From contig NZ_CP155793.1 in assembly GCF_039729145.1 (NCBI RefSeq), positions 1,612,001 through 1,676,000 of the forward strand: a stretch of 64,000 bases of DNA, written 5' to 3'. This document shows, one piece after another, positions 63,183-64,000 of this stretch. Source of the stretch: Microbacterium sp. SY138 (GTDB lineage Bacteria; Actinomycetota; Actinomycetes; Actinomycetales; Microbacteriaceae). The notes below the pieces were generated by a model. It worked only from the letters and a program-made list of their open reading frames with translations. It did no database searches and was not told the origin of the DNA. The position numbers and the translations under genes were made by a program. Within the stretch, counting starts at the first letter, position 1, and every line of letters starts with the position of its first letter.

Positions 63183-64000
63183 GTGCTTGCCGTGCACGAC
63201 CTCGAGATCCGCGTTGGCGCGCGCCTGCTGATGGAGAACGTCTCGTTCCGCGTCGCCGACGGAGACAAGATCGGACTCGTCGGCCGCAACGGGGCCGGGA
63301 AGACCACGCTCACCAAGGTGCTCGCCGGTGACGTGCTCCCGTCGGGCGGAAGCGTCACCCGCTCCGGGGAACTCGGCTACCTGCCGCAGGACCCTCGTTC
63401 GGGCAATCCCGAAGACCTCGCGCGTACGCGCATCCTCGATGCCCGCGGGCTCGGTCAGCTCAACCTCGGCATGACCGAGGCGGCCCTCGCCATGGGTTCC
63501 GACGACCCCGCGGTGGCCGACAAGGCCATGAAGCGCTACGCCCGACTCACCGAGCAGTTCGAGGCGCAGGGCGGCTACGCGGCCGAAGCCGAAGCCGCGT
63601 CCATCGCCAACAACCTGTCGCTTCCCGACCGTATCCTCGACCAGCCGCTGTCGACGCTGTCCGGCGGTCAACGCCGTCGGATCGAACTCGCGCGCATCCT
63701 CTTCTCCGACGCGCAGACGATGATCCTCGACGAGCCGACCAACCACCTCGACGCCGACAGCGTCGTGTGGTTGCGCGAGTTCCTCAAGGGCTACAAGGGC
63801 GGGCTGATCGTGATCAGTCACGATGTGGAGCTCGTCGGCGAGACCGTCAACCGGGTGTTCTACCTCGACGCGAACCGCCAGATCATCGACACATACAACA
63901 TGAACTGGAAGAACTACCTGCGTCAGCGGGTGGCTGATGAGGAGCGTCGCAAGAAGGAACGCGCGAACGCCGAGAAGAAGGCGACGACCCTGCAGCTGCA
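63183..64000 (+). CDS. ABC-F family ATPase, 3' end cut by window
   Basis: A ribosome-associated ABC-F ATPase; about 272 residues are visible, covering the first nucleotide-binding domain and the start of the linker. Walker A is GRNGAGKTT (about 38-46). The signature is LSGGQRRRIELA and Walker B is MILDEPTNHLD. The linker region has RQRVADEERRKKERANAEKKA, the basic arm typical of ABC-F proteins. These act in translation or in resistance to ribosome-binding antibiotics. The start is GTG at 63183, with a second GTG at 63189. Confidence 0.9.
   Translation, partial: MLAVHDLEIRVGARLLMENVSFRVADGDKIGLVGRNGAGKTTLTKVLAGDVLPSGGSVTRSGELGYLPQDPRSGNPEDLARTRILDARGLGQLNLGMTEAALAMGSDDPAVADKAMKRYARLTEQFEAQGGYAAEAEAASIANNLSLPDRILDQPLSTLSGGQRRRIELARILFSDAQTMILDEPTNHLDADSVVWLREFLKGYKGGLIVISHDVELVGETVNRVFYLDANRQIIDTYNMNWKNYLRQRVADEERRKKERANAEKKATTLQL

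Overview
The window is a high-GC, gene-dense stretch of actinobacterial chromosome. Gene content and order point to Microbacteriaceae, most likely Microbacterium or a close relative. The main clues are lepA - DUF1990 - hemW - hrcA/dnaJ - rsmE - HIT - phoH - ybeY - corC - era, then leuA - recO - uppS - dusB - dgt - dnaG, then tkt - tal - pgi - zwf - opcA - pgl next to ctaB/ctaA and a suf operon. This is mostly core genome. I see no insertion sequence, prophage, CRISPR array or toxin island, and no gap above about 250 bases without a gene.

Layout. 1-2779 (minus) is a dipeptide/oligopeptide ABC importer, cut at the window edge. 3021-6829 (plus) is lepA, a DUF1990 gene and hemW. 6843-8261 (minus) is a type-B carboxylesterase. 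8318-15439 (plus) is the heat-shock and RNA-metabolism block: hrcA with a CIRCE operator, dnaJ, rsmE, a HIT protein, phoH, ybeY, a CorC-type protein and era. 15494-17464 is a three-gene set of ECF sigma factor, membrane anti-sigma-like protein and small secreted protein. 17480-19693 holds an oxidoreductase and two envelope proteins. 19758-21698 is leuA with a leader peptide and pseudoknot. 21724-28250 mixes a VOC/TetR pair, a UPF0126 channel-like protein, recO-uppS, a kinase-like P-loop protein, a DsbA-family protein, glutathione peroxidase and dusB. 28240-32508 is dgt, dnaG, an orphan ABC ATPase and tRNA-Asn with its terminator. 32626-36748 is an amino-acid permease and a zinc alcohol dehydrogenase, divergent from a PucR-type regulator. 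36809-39182 holds a septum-formation lipoprotein, peptide deformylase and a DMT permease. 39235-47348 (minus) is a compact pentose-phosphate operon. 47569-50230 carries heme O and heme A synthesis genes. 50464-54535 is sufB-sufD-Rieske-sufC-MIP18. 54625-62397 holds a C-S lyase and MFS exporter, a TetR regulator facing an ECF-type transporter pair, an acyltransferase and a two-component system. 62403-63020 is a DedA protein, and 63183 to the end is an ABC-F ATPase cut by the window edge.

Regulation. A striking theme is the placement of promoters. About fifteen genes have a TANNNT-like -10 hexamer 6-7 bases before the start codon and no Shine-Dalgarno sequence. This is the layout of leaderless transcripts common in Actinobacteria, and it was used here to choose several starts. 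Other readable signals are CIRCE before hrcA, a leucine-rich leader peptide with a pseudoknot before leuA, two clear TetR-type operators, a tandem palindrome at a TetR/ECF transporter promoter, and several terminator hairpins, including a perfect 46-bp palindrome between convergent genes.

The most promising leads are the leaderless leucine leader peptide joined to a pseudoknot, the sigma/anti-sigma/secreted-protein set, the suf operon without sufS or sufU beside a C-S lyase, and an inverted repeat that encloses a -10 box at 37375-37397. I did not find anything that I can call a wholly new system.
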